NCBI GenBank assembly: GCA_963697805.1
Contig: CAVOPB010000002.1
Location: forward strand, 248,001 to 312,000
Length of the DNA: 64,000 nt
Origin: VRUE01 sp963697805
GTDB lineage: Bacteria > Actinomycetota > Thermoleophilia > Solirubrobacterales > 70-9
Direction of reading: 5' to 3'
Shown: piece after piece, positions 41,901 through 49,400 of the stretch
Numbering within the stretch: the first letter of the stretch is position 1
Layout: each line of letters starts with the position of its first letter
Program-made: the position numbers and the translations under genes
Notes under the pieces: model-generated
The model's database searches: none
What the model was told of the DNA's origin: nothing
The model's input: the letters and a program-made list of their open reading frames with translations, nothing else

Positions 41901-44900
41901 GCCGCCAGCGAACTCGCTGGTTCCTCCGCTCCCTTCGTCTACGACAACGAAGGTAACTTCGTGGTTCGTCTGCCCACGAATCTGGAAGAACTTCCAGGTG
42001 AAGAGGAAACCCCACCCCGTGACCTGACCCAGGGCGGCTTCTACGGCTCGGGAAGGATCTCCGGGGACTTCAGCCACTACATCTTCTCCTCGCGCGAACT
42101 CGCCTTCGCGCCCGGTGGCGAGACGGAACCCCCGTACCCGGGCTCGCTCTACGACAACGACCTCTCGACCGGCTCGGTCACCGTGATCTCGGAAACCGAA
42201 GCCGGGGAACCGATCAAAGAGGACCCCCTCGGTGCCGGCGGTAGCCAGGAAATCATCCTCAGCCGCTTCGTGTCTCAGGACGGCTCACACGTCCTGATGT
42301 CGACCAGGGGTGCATTTGAAGAATGGCTCAAATATGAAGGATGTCCGTTTCCTGCCTGTGGCAATAACGGCCCGCATTATCAGCATCTCTATATGCACGA
42401 CTCGAGTGCAGGGAAGACCTACGAAGTCTCCTGGGATTCGCTGACCAATGAAAACGTCGCCGTCACATATGAGGGCGTGGCGGAAGACGGGCACAAAGTC
42501 TTCTTCACGACTCCCATACAGATGACCGCAGAAGACCAGGACTCGAGCATCGACCTGTACGTGTGGAGCGAGGCGATCAACTCGGTGAAACTCATCTCTC
42601 TGGGTGCGGGCGCCGGCAATTCGGATTCGTGCACTCCGGAACTGCGCCAACGCACCTTCCAGGAAGGCGGAACGGAAATCTCCTGGACCAAAAAGTGCGG
42701 CGTCGAAGTCGTGCCGTTCAGGAACTCCCACTGCTCGGCCAAACCGTGCGAAAAACAGGTGGCCAACCCCGGGGGATACGGCTCACACCAGCAGCCGATC
42801 GACTCGTCGATCGCCGCTGACACCGGCGAAATCTACTTTTACTCCCCCGAGATCCTCGAAAGCGGTCACGGGCTGCCCGACTCGCGCAACCTGTACGTCT
42901 ATCGCAACGGGTCAACCCAGTTCGTGGCGAGGTTCAATCCGTCCAAGCCGATCATCCGGATCAATGTCTCCAGTGACGGCACGCACATGGGGCTCCTCAC
43001 CGCCAGCAGGCTGACCTCCTATGACAACGCAGGTAAGACCGAGATGTATATCTACGATCCCGAAGCGCGGACCATGACGTGCGCGTCCTGCGTCCCAGAC
43101 GGGTCACCGCCGACGTTCGACGTCGAAGGCTCCGAAGACGGGCGCTTCATGGCCGACGACGGCCGCGCCTTCTTCGCCACCAAGGAGTCGCTGGTCCCAC
43201 GCGACGGGAACGGCATCAACGACACCTACGAGTTCGTCGGCGCGCGCGCGCAGCTGATCAGCTCCGGAACCGGAAGCCAGGAAGGCACTGAACTGGAGCA
43301 CCGGGGCCTTATCGGCGTGACCGCGAACGGCGTCGACGTCTTCTTCTCGACCTACGACACATTGGTCGGCCAGGACGAAAGCGGGGGTGTGTACAAGTTC
43401 TACGACGCCCGCACGACCGGAGGCTTCCCTTTCAACAAGCCGCCGGCGCCGTGTGAAGCTGCTGACGAGTGCCATGGGCCAGAAAGCCTGCCGGCGGCCC
43501 CGCTCGAGTTCGGCACCGGCCAGGACCTCGGCGAAGGTGGGAACGTCAACGCCGCCGCGAAGAAGAAAGAGCAAGCACCGGCGGCACCACAAGCACCGGC
43601 GGCACCACAAGAGGAGAGGGCGATGACCGTGCAGAATGCCGACAGGAAGTCGGCGGCGATCCGCATGGCGCTCGCCGCGTCGCTGATTGCGCTCGGCGCG
43701 CTGCTCTGGGGCCCCACATCCGCATCGGCGAAATCAGAGATCAACACCTTCAGGGTCACCCCGTCTACCACCGAAGCCGGTGCTCACCCGGACGTGTACA
43801 CGTCCGTACGCGTCGGAAACCGCATAACAGGGGAAAAGCTGCCGTGCGACTGCGCCGACCCCAAGGACATCACCATCCATACTCCCGGCGGAGTGATCGC
43901 CAACCAGAGCGTGGTGCCGACCTGCTCCGACGCCGAGCTGATCCTGCTCGAATGCGCAACCGACACTCAGGTGGGGGACGTGGCGCTCGTAACCGGAATC
44001 TTCCCACCGATCCTGATGCCGATTCATCGCACGGTCGAGCAGGGAGGCCAGGCGGCCCTGTTCGGATTCGTGGTTCCCATCCTTGGAAATCCAACCTATA
44101 TCTCGATCACGGCGCGGACCGGCAGCGACTACGGGTTGGATTTCACGACCCAGGGCATTTCTCACGTCCTGCCGGTCGAAGGTTTCGACACGATCTTCTG
44201 GGGTGTCCCCGCGGCCGAAAAACACGACCTGCTCAGGTTCGCGAGGGGTGAGACCTACATCTTCTGCTTCTCCGAACCAGAAGTCGATCTCGTCAACGAC
44301 ACACTCGGTAATGCCTGCCCGGCACAGGTCCAAGGTCAGGAAAACGGAGTCGAATTTTCCCGACCAAAGGTGCCGGTGTCCACCTCGATACCGGTTCGGC
44401 CATACACGCAGAACCCCACGACCTGCGCAGGTCCGCTGACAGCATCCGTCGACGATCTCTCATACGACCGCGAAATCACCCATGCCGAGGCGGGGTGGCC
44501 GGAAACCACCGGCTGCGATCAGCTCAGCTTCTTTCCAAGCCTGGCGGCAAATCCGACCACCACCCAGACCGACACCGCGTCCGGTCTGGAGGTCGATCTG
44601 AAAGTACCCCAGTTCTCGGACCCATTGACTCCCTCCCCATCGGAGATAAGGGCAAACACCATAAGGATGCCGGAAGGATTCACCTTCAACTCCAACGGAG
44701 CAGACGGGAAGGTCGCGTGCACCGACGCCGAGGCGCGGTTCGGCACCCCCGAAGCCGCACGGTGTCCGGAGTTCTCGAAGATCGGCACGGTGGAGCTCGA
44801 AAGCGGGGCGCTTCCCGGTCCGATCGACGGCTACGTCTACCTCGGTGAACCGAAGCCAAACGACCCCTACCGGGTGATCCTGACCGCCGATGGCTTTGCA

Positions 44901-46454
44901 ACTCACGTCAAGCTGGCGGGTTCCACGCATGCCGATCCGTCCACAGGCCGTCTGACGGTGTCGCTGGAAAACCTCCCGCAGACACCGTTCTCGCGATTCA
45001 GGCTGCACCTCTTCGGCTCCGAGCGCGGGATCTTTGCGACCCCCGAGAAGTGCGGGGGGTCATTCTCCGTGGAATCGACGTTCATTCCCTGGGCGAGCGA
45101 GATCTCGAACCAGACCTCGACCCAGTTCTTCGAACTGAACTCCGGTCCGAACGGGGAGCAGTGCCCGGGCCTCACGCGCCCGTTCTCGCCGGCATTGGCC
45201 GGCGGCTCGGCCGACAACACGGCCGGCGCCCACTCGAGCCTTGGCCTGCAGCTCGCACGCCAGGACGGGGAACAGAACCTGGCCGGGCTCGAAGTGTCGG
45301 TGCCGCGAGGGTTGACGGCGACCCTGAGGGGAATTCCGTATTGCCCGGAGGCGGCGATCTCGACCCTGAACAGCGCCGGCTACCTCGGCGCGACGGAGTT
45401 GAGCACGCCCGCCTGCCCGGTGGCAAGCCAGGTCGGTTCCGTCGCCGCCACCGCGGGGGCCGGCACCAAGCCACTCAACCTCTCGGGCAAGGCCTACCTG
45501 GCCGGCCCCTACAAGGGCGCCCCTCTGAGTCTCGTCAGCGTGGTTCCCGCGGTGACGGGGCCCTACGACCTCGGCAACGTGGTCGTCCGGTCGGCGCTCG
45601 AGGTCGATCCGGCCACCGCCCAGGTCACCGTGAAGTCGGACCCACTGCCTCAGATCATCGGTGGCATACCGCTGCGCACCCGGTCGCTCCGGGTAGTCCT
45701 CGATCGCCCCGGGTTCGCACTCAACCCGACCAATTGCCAGTCCAGCCAGATCGGCGCCACCGTCTTCGGGAACGAAGGCGGCCGGGCCTCGATGGCCACC
45801 CACTATCAGGTTGCGAACTGCACCGATCTCCGGTTCGGGCCGAAGCTTGAACTGACGTTGAGCGGCTCGACCAAGCGGCGCGGACATCCCTCCCTGCGCG
45901 CGGTGCTCAACGCCAGAGCCGGCGACGCGAATATCAAACGGACTGTCGTCTCGATGCCGAAGGATCTGATCCTCGACAACAGCCACATCAAGACCGTCTG
46001 CACGCGAGTCCAGTTCGCGGCGGGAAGTTGCCCGTCCGGTTCGGAAGTGGGTCAGGCGACGGTCACCACCCCGCTGCTCGATGCCCCTCTGTCGGGGCCC
46101 GTGTACCTGCGGTCTTCGAACCACTCCCTCCCCGACCTGGTGGTGGCTCTCAAGGGCCAGTTCGACATCGAACTCGTGGGTCAGGTCGGCAGCACGAAGG
46201 CCGGCGGTCTGCGAACGGTCTTCGACGCGATTCCGGACGCGCCGGTTTCGCGCTTCGAACTGAACCTCTACGGGAAGGCAAGGGGCCTACTTCAAAACAC
46301 CGAAAGCCTCTGCAAGGGAATCCCAAGGGCAGCGGTCCAGATGATCGGACAGAACGGCAGGGAACTCAGCAGGAATACCAAGCTGCGGTCTAGGTGCGGG
46401 AGCGCGAAGCAGGAGAGAAAGCGCGTCGCCAGGCACTCGAGGAGAAACCGGTAA
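38925..46454 (+). CDS. Fused A3-B3 giant secreted reading frame
   Basis: 2509 residues from GTG 38925 (AGGAG 9 bases upstream). The A3 part has signal helix LWMVALAALATFAAASAPAA, an NHL-type propeller (DIYVVDERNNRIERFDSAGN), FN3-like units and the conserved block from Cys849 (CPNDAVRQQTGAAYLPDCRG, then YELVNP), then PD40-like strands to about residue 1545. At AAGAAGAAAG (43560-43569) the frame leaves the expected Lys/His/Arg tail. In the +1 frame that tail is KSKHRRHHKHRRHHKRRGR with stop TGA 43624-43626, which overlaps the ATG of B3 as ATGA. In the frame as sequenced no stop occurs, and A3 runs through QAPAAPQAPAAPQEERA into B3 and its signal peptide. The other three modules have separate A and B genes. 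One inserted base, a programmed shift or a sequence error would explain it. A3 is closest to A1, B3 to B1. Confidence 0.75.
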   Translation: MKNGESRFADMSRDPVAVHPSKLRLWMVALAALATFAAASAPAAHASVGVVGWFGNETGFGSKGGEFNNPHDIGVNSSGAGPANPGDIYVVDERNNRIERFDSAGNFISAWGANVVTPSVTEVQVITVDATGGTFKLKFEGEETAPISESATAGQVQTALLTGILKLGGNEFPRSILVSGATGGPWTVTFKNQEGASFAGTNVEQIQGDPTELTGGGATIEVTTQTQGSGEFQICTVAANCLAGTETGAANEGGNAKNGSLGHPQSIAVDDDTGNVYVSDRDGRRISEYDGEGNFIRSFGWGVDASEPGEEYEICEGADRCRQGANNGAGVGQIGKYTGSEVLGIAVSQPNGEEEVGTVFLADSVNRRVNTYKLDGTEPSSFGSAAQFGGVQPTRIAVDPGGIVYASNSNGNSEVERYDTGTAEFLPPILASAAGVNEQEKVHFEGFVTGDKYTLTCPNSETTAEIEWRQTAVQHREEMKKGLEAKCGPSFTISGNATNTFVTFTGNFAETNPPQMTCTRVSGSGNCSVTTELGGAAPTTHALLVGSTSGLVVSDSGVLYVLRDPVNGPTVVQQFNQPAEPAAPTAADATLGGTAGFGFVQGFGLDPAAGTIYVAATSSIVGLSSAGHRVYYLNELIPPTATVDEVTGITTSAATVHGTIDPNESAPLYPHPPGTAYRPEFKLSSDPTWTPFGGFTAVTSPGPPTPVTTGLTELTPKHSYEVRYVARKQYSEAAFPGAAEAFTTLGDRPRIDGVWATEVRETSATLHARINGLETPSTYCFEYGTGETYGSSEPNCEPGGEVPLGGEVEAHLAGLVAGPTYHFRVVATNSYGKTDSADQTFNFSPPTGCPNDAVRQQTGAAYLPDCRGYELVNPPQLGGAALLPVGPASPSGQGRLSFTALLSAIPGAGEPLNGSLSGDFYVASRTVSGWKTKYVGIPGYESISQGGAPDNTFSISGPEPAELGSEGASSILTDTEMSHFVVWDTKGAGGILAASELAGSSAPFVYDNEGNFVVRLPTNLEELPGEEETPPRDLTQGGFYGSGRISGDFSHYIFSSRELAFAPGGETEPPYPGSLYDNDLSTGSVTVISETEAGEPIKEDPLGAGGSQEIILSRFVSQDGSHVLMSTRGAFEEWLKYEGCPFPACGNNGPHYQHLYMHDSSAGKTYEVSWDSLTNENVAVTYEGVAEDGHKVFFTTPIQMTAEDQDSSIDLYVWSEAINSVKLISLGAGAGNSDSCTPELRQRTFQEGGTEISWTKKCGVEVVPFRNSHCSAKPCEKQVANPGGYGSHQQPIDSSIAADTGEIYFYSPEILESGHGLPDSRNLYVYRNGSTQFVARFNPSKPIIRINVSSDGTHMGLLTASRLTSYDNAGKTEMYIYDPEARTMTCASCVPDGSPPTFDVEGSEDGRFMADDGRAFFATKESLVPRDGNGINDTYEFVGARAQLISSGTGSQEGTELEHRGLIGVTANGVDVFFSTYDTLVGQDESGGVYKFYDARTTGGFPFNKPPAPCEAADECHGPESLPAAPLEFGTGQDLGEGGNVNAAAKKKEQAPAAPQAPAAPQEERAMTVQNADRKSAAIRMALAASLIALGALLWGPTSASAKSEINTFRVTPSTTEAGAHPDVYTSVRVGNRITGEKLPCDCADPKDITIHTPGGVIANQSVVPTCSDAELILLECATDTQVGDVALVTGIFPPILMPIHRTVEQGGQAALFGFVVPILGNPTYISITARTGSDYGLDFTTQGISHVLPVEGFDTIFWGVPAAEKHDLLRFARGETYIFCFSEPEVDLVNDTLGNACPAQVQGQENGVEFSRPKVPVSTSIPVRPYTQNPTTCAGPLTASVDDLSYDREITHAEAGWPETTGCDQLSFFPSLAANPTTTQTDTASGLEVDLKVPQFSDPLTPSPSEIRANTIRMPEGFTFNSNGADGKVACTDAEARFGTPEAARCPEFSKIGTVELESGALPGPIDGYVYLGEPKPNDPYRVILTADGFATHVKLAGSTHADPSTGRLTVSLENLPQTPFSRFRLHLFGSERGIFATPEKCGGSFSVESTFIPWASEISNQTSTQFFELNSGPNGEQCPGLTRPFSPALAGGSADNTAGAHSSLGLQLARQDGEQNLAGLEVSVPRGLTATLRGIPYCPEAAISTLNSAGYLGATELSTPACPVASQVGSVAATAGAGTKPLNLSGKAYLAGPYKGAPLSLVSVVPAVTGPYDLGNVVVRSALEVDPATAQVTVKSDPLPQIIGGIPLRTRSLRVVLDRPGFALNPTNCQSSQIGATVFGNEGGRASMATHYQVANCTDLRFGPKLELTLSGSTKRRGHPSLRAVLNARAGDANIKRTVVSMPKDLILDNSHIKTVCTRVQFAAGSCPSGSEVGQATVTTPLLDAPLSGPVYLRSSNHSLPDLVVALKGQFDIELVGQVGSTKAGGLRTVFDAIPDAPVSRFELNLYGKARGLLQNTESLCKGIPRAAVQMIGQNGRELSRNTKLRSRCGSAKQERKRVARHSRRNR
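43623..46454 (+). CDS. Type B secreted protein B3 from internal start
   Basis: 943 residues if translated from ATG 43623, which has GAGGAGAGG a few bases upstream and its own signal peptide (MALAASLIALGALLWGPTSA). This is the ancestral arrangement implied by the other modules. The content matches B1: TEAGAHPDVYTS, GFTFNSNGADGKVAC with CPEFSKIGTV, VYLGEPKPNDPYRVILTADG, RGIFATPEKCG, KRRGHPSLRAVLNA and DNSHIKTVCTRVQFAAGSCP. The C-terminus is QNGRELS then RCGSAK and a basic RVARHSRRNR tail. The sequence reads straight on into A4 after 3 bases. It may be made separately, as part of the A3 fusion, or both. Confidence 0.7.
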   Translation: MTVQNADRKSAAIRMALAASLIALGALLWGPTSASAKSEINTFRVTPSTTEAGAHPDVYTSVRVGNRITGEKLPCDCADPKDITIHTPGGVIANQSVVPTCSDAELILLECATDTQVGDVALVTGIFPPILMPIHRTVEQGGQAALFGFVVPILGNPTYISITARTGSDYGLDFTTQGISHVLPVEGFDTIFWGVPAAEKHDLLRFARGETYIFCFSEPEVDLVNDTLGNACPAQVQGQENGVEFSRPKVPVSTSIPVRPYTQNPTTCAGPLTASVDDLSYDREITHAEAGWPETTGCDQLSFFPSLAANPTTTQTDTASGLEVDLKVPQFSDPLTPSPSEIRANTIRMPEGFTFNSNGADGKVACTDAEARFGTPEAARCPEFSKIGTVELESGALPGPIDGYVYLGEPKPNDPYRVILTADGFATHVKLAGSTHADPSTGRLTVSLENLPQTPFSRFRLHLFGSERGIFATPEKCGGSFSVESTFIPWASEISNQTSTQFFELNSGPNGEQCPGLTRPFSPALAGGSADNTAGAHSSLGLQLARQDGEQNLAGLEVSVPRGLTATLRGIPYCPEAAISTLNSAGYLGATELSTPACPVASQVGSVAATAGAGTKPLNLSGKAYLAGPYKGAPLSLVSVVPAVTGPYDLGNVVVRSALEVDPATAQVTVKSDPLPQIIGGIPLRTRSLRVVLDRPGFALNPTNCQSSQIGATVFGNEGGRASMATHYQVANCTDLRFGPKLELTLSGSTKRRGHPSLRAVLNARAGDANIKRTVVSMPKDLILDNSHIKTVCTRVQFAAGSCPSGSEVGQATVTTPLLDAPLSGPVYLRSSNHSLPDLVVALKGQFDIELVGQVGSTKAGGLRTVFDAIPDAPVSRFELNLYGKARGLLQNTESLCKGIPRAAVQMIGQNGRELSRNTKLRSRCGSAKQERKRVARHSRRNR

Positions 46455-46457
46455 CCG

Positions 46458-49400
46458 ATGCGCATCCAGAGAAGAGAGACGACGATCATCCGGGCCCTCG
46501 TGGTCGCGCTGGCGGTCTGCGCGTACTTCGCCGCCCCGGCCGCGGCCGAAGTCGAATGGCTGAGCACCTTCGGCGCGAGCGGAACGGCCGGCGGGGCCTT
46601 CAATCGCGCCACAGGCGTCGCCATCAACGACGCAACCGAACACGTCTATGTCGCCGATCGCCAAAACAACCGGATCCAGGAATTCGACGCCGCCGGAAAC
46701 TTCATACGGGCCTGGGGCTTCGACGTCGTCGCAAGTGGGGAAGACGACAGACCACCGGCAAACGAGCAGCAGGGCATCACCATCGCCGCTTCCGACGGCA
46801 CATTCCAACTGACGTTCGCCGGGGTCACGACCGGCCCCATCGCCTCCAGCGCCGAAGCGGCGACGGTCCAAGAAAAGCTCGACGAACTGTCATCGATCGG
46901 CGCCGGCAACGTCTCCGTCAGCGGGGGGCCGGGTAACTCGAGTGGGAGCAGCCCTTACGTCGTCAGCTTCGAAAGCGCGCTGGCCGGGGTAAACCAGCAA
47001 CCGATCGCGCTCCAGGCAACCGGCCTCGGAGTGGCCGCCGGCGAAAAGCTGAAGTGTGAAATCAGCAACTCCGCGCCGGATTTCCAACAGCCGACGTCGC
47101 TCGAATACCAGTGGCTGGCCAACGGCGAACCGATCTCCGGCGCGACCTCCGCCGAATACACGGTGACGGCCGGCGACGCCGGGAAGGCCCTCCAGTGCAT
47201 GGGCCGGGTCCATTGGAGTGAACTCGACGGCACCGTCTCTGCTACCAACAGCCAGTACACGGTCGCCTCTCCCGTTCCGGGCACATCGATACCGGTCGGG
47301 CCGACGAACGTTGTCGCGCAAACGAGCGGAACGCTCACCGTCGGCCCCCCCAGCGGCCAGATCCTGACCTGCAACGCCGGGTCATGGTCGGGAAGCCCGA
47401 CGTCCTACACATATCGCTGGTATCGAGCTGGAACCGAAATCTCCTCCAACACGACCAGCGAAGCAACCAGCTCCTACGAAGTCACCGCAGCCGACCTTGC
47501 CGCACCGACGGTGTTCCAGTGCTCCGTCACAGCGCATAACGCCGGCGGCAGCAGCACCGTCGAGAGTTTTCCGCTGCAGACCTCACCGGTGCCGGGTTTC
47601 GTGCAGGCCATCTCAACCTCGGTCAAAACGGCCAGTCGAGTCCTCACCCTCCGCGACGGCGGTGCCGTCCTCGAGGTATGCAAAGCGGGCACGACCGACG
47701 TCTGCAAACAGGGCGTAGCGGGAGCGAGTCTGGGGCAGTTCAACCAGCCACGCGGTGTCGCGGTCAATAACTCCCCCGGCGGCGATGGCGCGATCTATGT
47801 CCTGGACGACGAAAACTTCCGGATTCAGAAGTTCAACTCGTCCCTCGAACCTGTCCTCACCATCGGCAAAGAAGTGAACAAGACAACGGGCAACAAGATC
47901 TGCACAGCCGCGTCGGGGGAGGTCTGCGGTACCGGCCTCAAAGAACTCCAGGAGACCGCTGGCGAGTTCGGCGGTTGGGAGTTCAACTCCAACCAAGAAT
48001 TCAGCGACACAAATAACCTTGGCAATGCCGTAACGGTGGGCCCCGAAGGTAACCTCTACGTCGGGACCGACAAGGACCCGAACCCACCCGTCCCTGGATC
48101 CCCGTTCACGCGGGTGCAGAAATTCGCGCCTGACGGCACCTTCCTCGGGCAGGCCCTGGTGCCGACCTTCACCAACGGGCGGCCAGACCCGACCTCGGTC
48201 GCCGTGAACTCTGCCGGGCGGGTCTACACGGCGGTGAACGGCGAACAGGCCCAAGTGGACGTCTTCGAACAGTCCGAATTCACGGAAACGGGCGAGGGAA
48301 CGAACCCATTGAGCTTCATCTATCCGCATTTCGAGCCAAGGGAGGTGTCGATCGACCCGCGCAACGACAACATCGTGATCGGCGACCAGAACTCGCGGGA
48401 AGTCACGTGCGGCAAGGAAGTGTTCAGCCCGAACAACAAGGGGATCGTCGAGTTCGAGCCCGAAGGGCATCAGATCGACTGCACCATTCCGTCAGGAAAC
48501 GGAAGCCTCTCACGCGTCTCGGGGCTCGCGGTCTCTCCCGCCGGCAAAGTCTATGTTTCCGATTGGAACAACAACAAAGTCAAGATCTACAAGCTTCCGG
48601 AAGAAACGCCACCCGCGGTCGGCGAAACGTTCGTCGGCTCGATCACGCAGAACACGGCGCGGGTGCACACCGAAGTCGCAGCGGGATTCCTGACCACCAG
48701 TTTTAGAATCGAAATCGGGCCGGAACAATGTCCCGGTTCGTGCACGGACTATCCCGTCGCGGAACGGGTGTATGGGCTCGGCCTCCAGACGCGCACCGTT
48801 CAAATCGAAGGGCTCGAAGCCGGAACGAAGTATCACTACCGCGTCGTGGCGGAAAACTCGCTGGGCGAAGCCGAATTCACCGACGGCACCTTCAAGACAT
48901 ACCCATTCGTCGACCTTCTCCATGACAACTGTCCGAACGCGCTGGCTCGAAAGCAGACGCAAACCGTGGCCCTGCTCGACTGCCGTGCCTACGAGCTGGC
49001 GTCCGCTCGCTCCACCGGCGGCTACGACGTCACCTCCGACGTCGTTCCCGGCCGGACTCCCTTCGACGGCCGCCCGGACACGAGCGGGAAGCTCCTGTAC
49101 AGCGTCGTCGACGGCGGCATTCCCGGAACCGGGAATCCGACAAACCGCGGCCCGGACCCGTACGTGGCGACGCGTATCAACGAAGGCGAAAACGAGGGCA
49201 GGTGGACGACCGAATACGTTGGCATTCCGGCCGACAATCCCTTTGCCACGGGCCCGTTCTCCTCGACGCTTGCCGACACCGATTCGGCACTGGGGACCTT
49301 CAACTTCGCGGGCTCGGAAAGCTTCCCGATCTGCTCACCGTGCTTCGCAGACGGGTCGAGCGGAATCCCGGTGCGGCTGCCGAATGGGGAACTCGCCCAG

